Assembly (NCBI GenBank): GCA_017590115.1
Contig: JAGGNK010007004.1
Location: 9,112,418-9,176,417 of the forward strand
Source of the DNA: Montifringilla adamsi
Lineage: Eukaryota > Chordata > Aves > Passeriformes > Passeridae
DNA length: 64,000 nt
Direction: 5' to 3'
Every line of letters begins with the position of its first letter. The first letter of the stretch is position 1. The notes below the pieces were generated by a model that searched no databases, was not told the origin of the DNA, and saw nothing but the letters and a program-made list of their open reading frames with translations. Made by a program: the position numbers and the translations under genes. Below, in pieces: positions 63,225 to 64,000 of this stretch.

Positions 63225-63424
63225 CAGGCCGGCAGGAGCGGCGCTGGTCTCGGCTGGGTCAGAGCCCTGCCAGTCCTGGATCACAGCCCTACCCGCCTAG
63301 GTCACAGCCAGGAGTCGTGCTGGCCGAGCGAGCGGCAGAGCCCGGCCAGAGCGTGGCCGCAGAGACGGGCCCTTCGAGGTCCGGCTCCGCCTGCTGCCAT
63401 TCTCCTGCCTCCAGCTGCTTGCAG

Positions 63425-63590
63425 CTTCACCTGCTTCCTCCTGCCTCCTCCTGCCTCCACCTGCTTCCACCTCCACTTGCCTTCACCTGTCTTCTCCTGC
63501 CAGCACCTGCCCTCTCCTGCCTTTTCTTACTTTCCCCTGCCTTCTCTTTCCTTCATCTGCCCCCTCAGCTGCCTGCCCTGTCCGAGCCGG
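63425..63590. repeat. Pyrimidine-rich 10-bp minisatellite
   Basis: Diverged decamers of the form CTTCNCCTGC follow one another in register from about 63435 to 63560, with one irregular 16-base step at 63465-63480. Flanking sequence to about 63590 has the same CT-rich texture. The minus strand is correspondingly rich in GCAGG. Frames through it are Leu/Pro/Ser/Cys-rich artefacts. Confidence 0.85.
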
Positions 63591-64000
63591 CTGTGCCGCA
63601 GCACTGACCGCCGTGTGTGGCGCTGGTGATGCCCTTAATGATGGGGCATAAGGGTCGCTACAAAGGGATATTTTAGAATTAGTTCAGAGGAGCAGCAGGG
63701 GCCTGCCTTCCTTCCCTACGCTTTCCTTCTCTGCACCAGAAAATTGGTGTCCCTATCAACGGGAGAACTCTTGGAGTAGTTCTCTAGCCCAGAGGTTTGG
63801 AAATCCTGGCTATGAGTTCTTTGCTCTTCTGGTTCCAAGGCCAAACTGTACATGGCCAAGCTTTCAAACATTGTCCAGAATCTTTTAGCTGGGAAATACC
63901 CTGTGTGATTTTTCAGAGGTGTGTGGGGATCTAGTATCTGTTACTGTAAATGGAGTTAGGTGTTGAAGTATTCCTGAAAATCTCTCAGAATCTTCAGGCA
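63591..64000. other. Probable intronic DNA downstream of the CpG island
   Basis: No exon, repeat or RNA gene is recognised. If the first-exon reading is right, this is the beginning of intron 1. Confidence 0.4.

Larger units (their letters stand above)
63110..63400 (+). promoter_or_regulatory. CpG island, second half, probable promoter and 5' end of a gene
   Basis: Very CpG-dense: I count sixteen CpGs in 63131-63240. No TATA box is evident. The island encloses the candidate first coding exon at 63135-63187 and continues into what would be intron 1. The simplest reading is a TATA-less CpG-island promoter, most likely driving a plus-strand gene that continues beyond the window. A divergent or minus-strand transcript is also possible. 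Confidence 0.7.

Noticed and set aside
63077..63607. 176-codon plus-strand open frame as a protein
   Set aside because: It spans CpG-island DNA rich in Arg/Gly codons and then a 10-bp minisatellite; high GC removes stop codons. It has no recognisable domain and runs across the likely splice donor.
1..64000. CRISPR array, tRNA, rRNA or endogenous retrovirus
   Set aside because: No regularly spaced repeats, no tRNA-like folds noticed by eye, no rRNA blocks, and no LTR pair or retroviral domain recognised.

Overview
The window looks like a gene-poor stretch of a vertebrate nuclear genome, most probably a bird. The best evidence is a set of CR1-type LINE fragments, all 5'-truncated. Several end in the diagnostic 3' tail (ATTCTGTGAT-like octamers preceded by a 'GGTCCCTTCCAACC' block). 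Other repeats are mostly A/T-rich simple repeats and homopolymers; I saw no SINEs, tRNA or rRNA genes, CRISPR arrays, bacterial-type genes or recognisable DNA transposons. No known protein can be named from any reading frame. Most open frames are chance frames: many begin with GTG or TTG rather than ATG, lie in homopolymers, or run antisense through CR1.

Layout: 1-9.5 kb is non-coding with one doubtful ancient CR1 relic (about 3.5-4.0 kb). A poly-T tract with a 16-base N gap sits at 9.5-9.65 kb. From 9.65 to 25 kb there is AT-rich, conserved-looking non-coding DNA, with CR1 copies at 13.0-13.6 kb (+) and 16.0-16.5 kb (-). At 25.2-26.1 kb the minus strand has an exon-like arrangement: two exon-shaped blocks with good splice signals, then a stop codon and a polyadenylation signal. 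The frame is broken, so this is either a decayed gene or a non-coding transcript. From 26.3 to 61.5 kb there is intergenic or intronic DNA with A-rich microsatellites, several short tandem duplications, perfect hairpins, two 58-60-base A runs at 45.5 kb, and a 76-base CR1 tail at 54.9 kb.

The last 2.5 kb differs. Two plus-strand CR1 fragments (61.56-61.75 and 62.1-62.54 kb) lead directly into a bipartite CpG island (about 62.57-62.80 and 63.11-63.40 kb). Between its halves is a composite ATF4-C/EBP-type site next to a second C/EBP-like site. Inside the second half is a short ATG-initiated frame ending at a splice-donor-like sequence (63135-63187), followed by a G-quadruplex motif, three spaced GGTCA-type repeats and a 10-bp pyrimidine-rich minisatellite. 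I interpret this as the promoter and first exon of a plus-strand gene whose body lies beyond the window. The identity of that gene cannot be read here.
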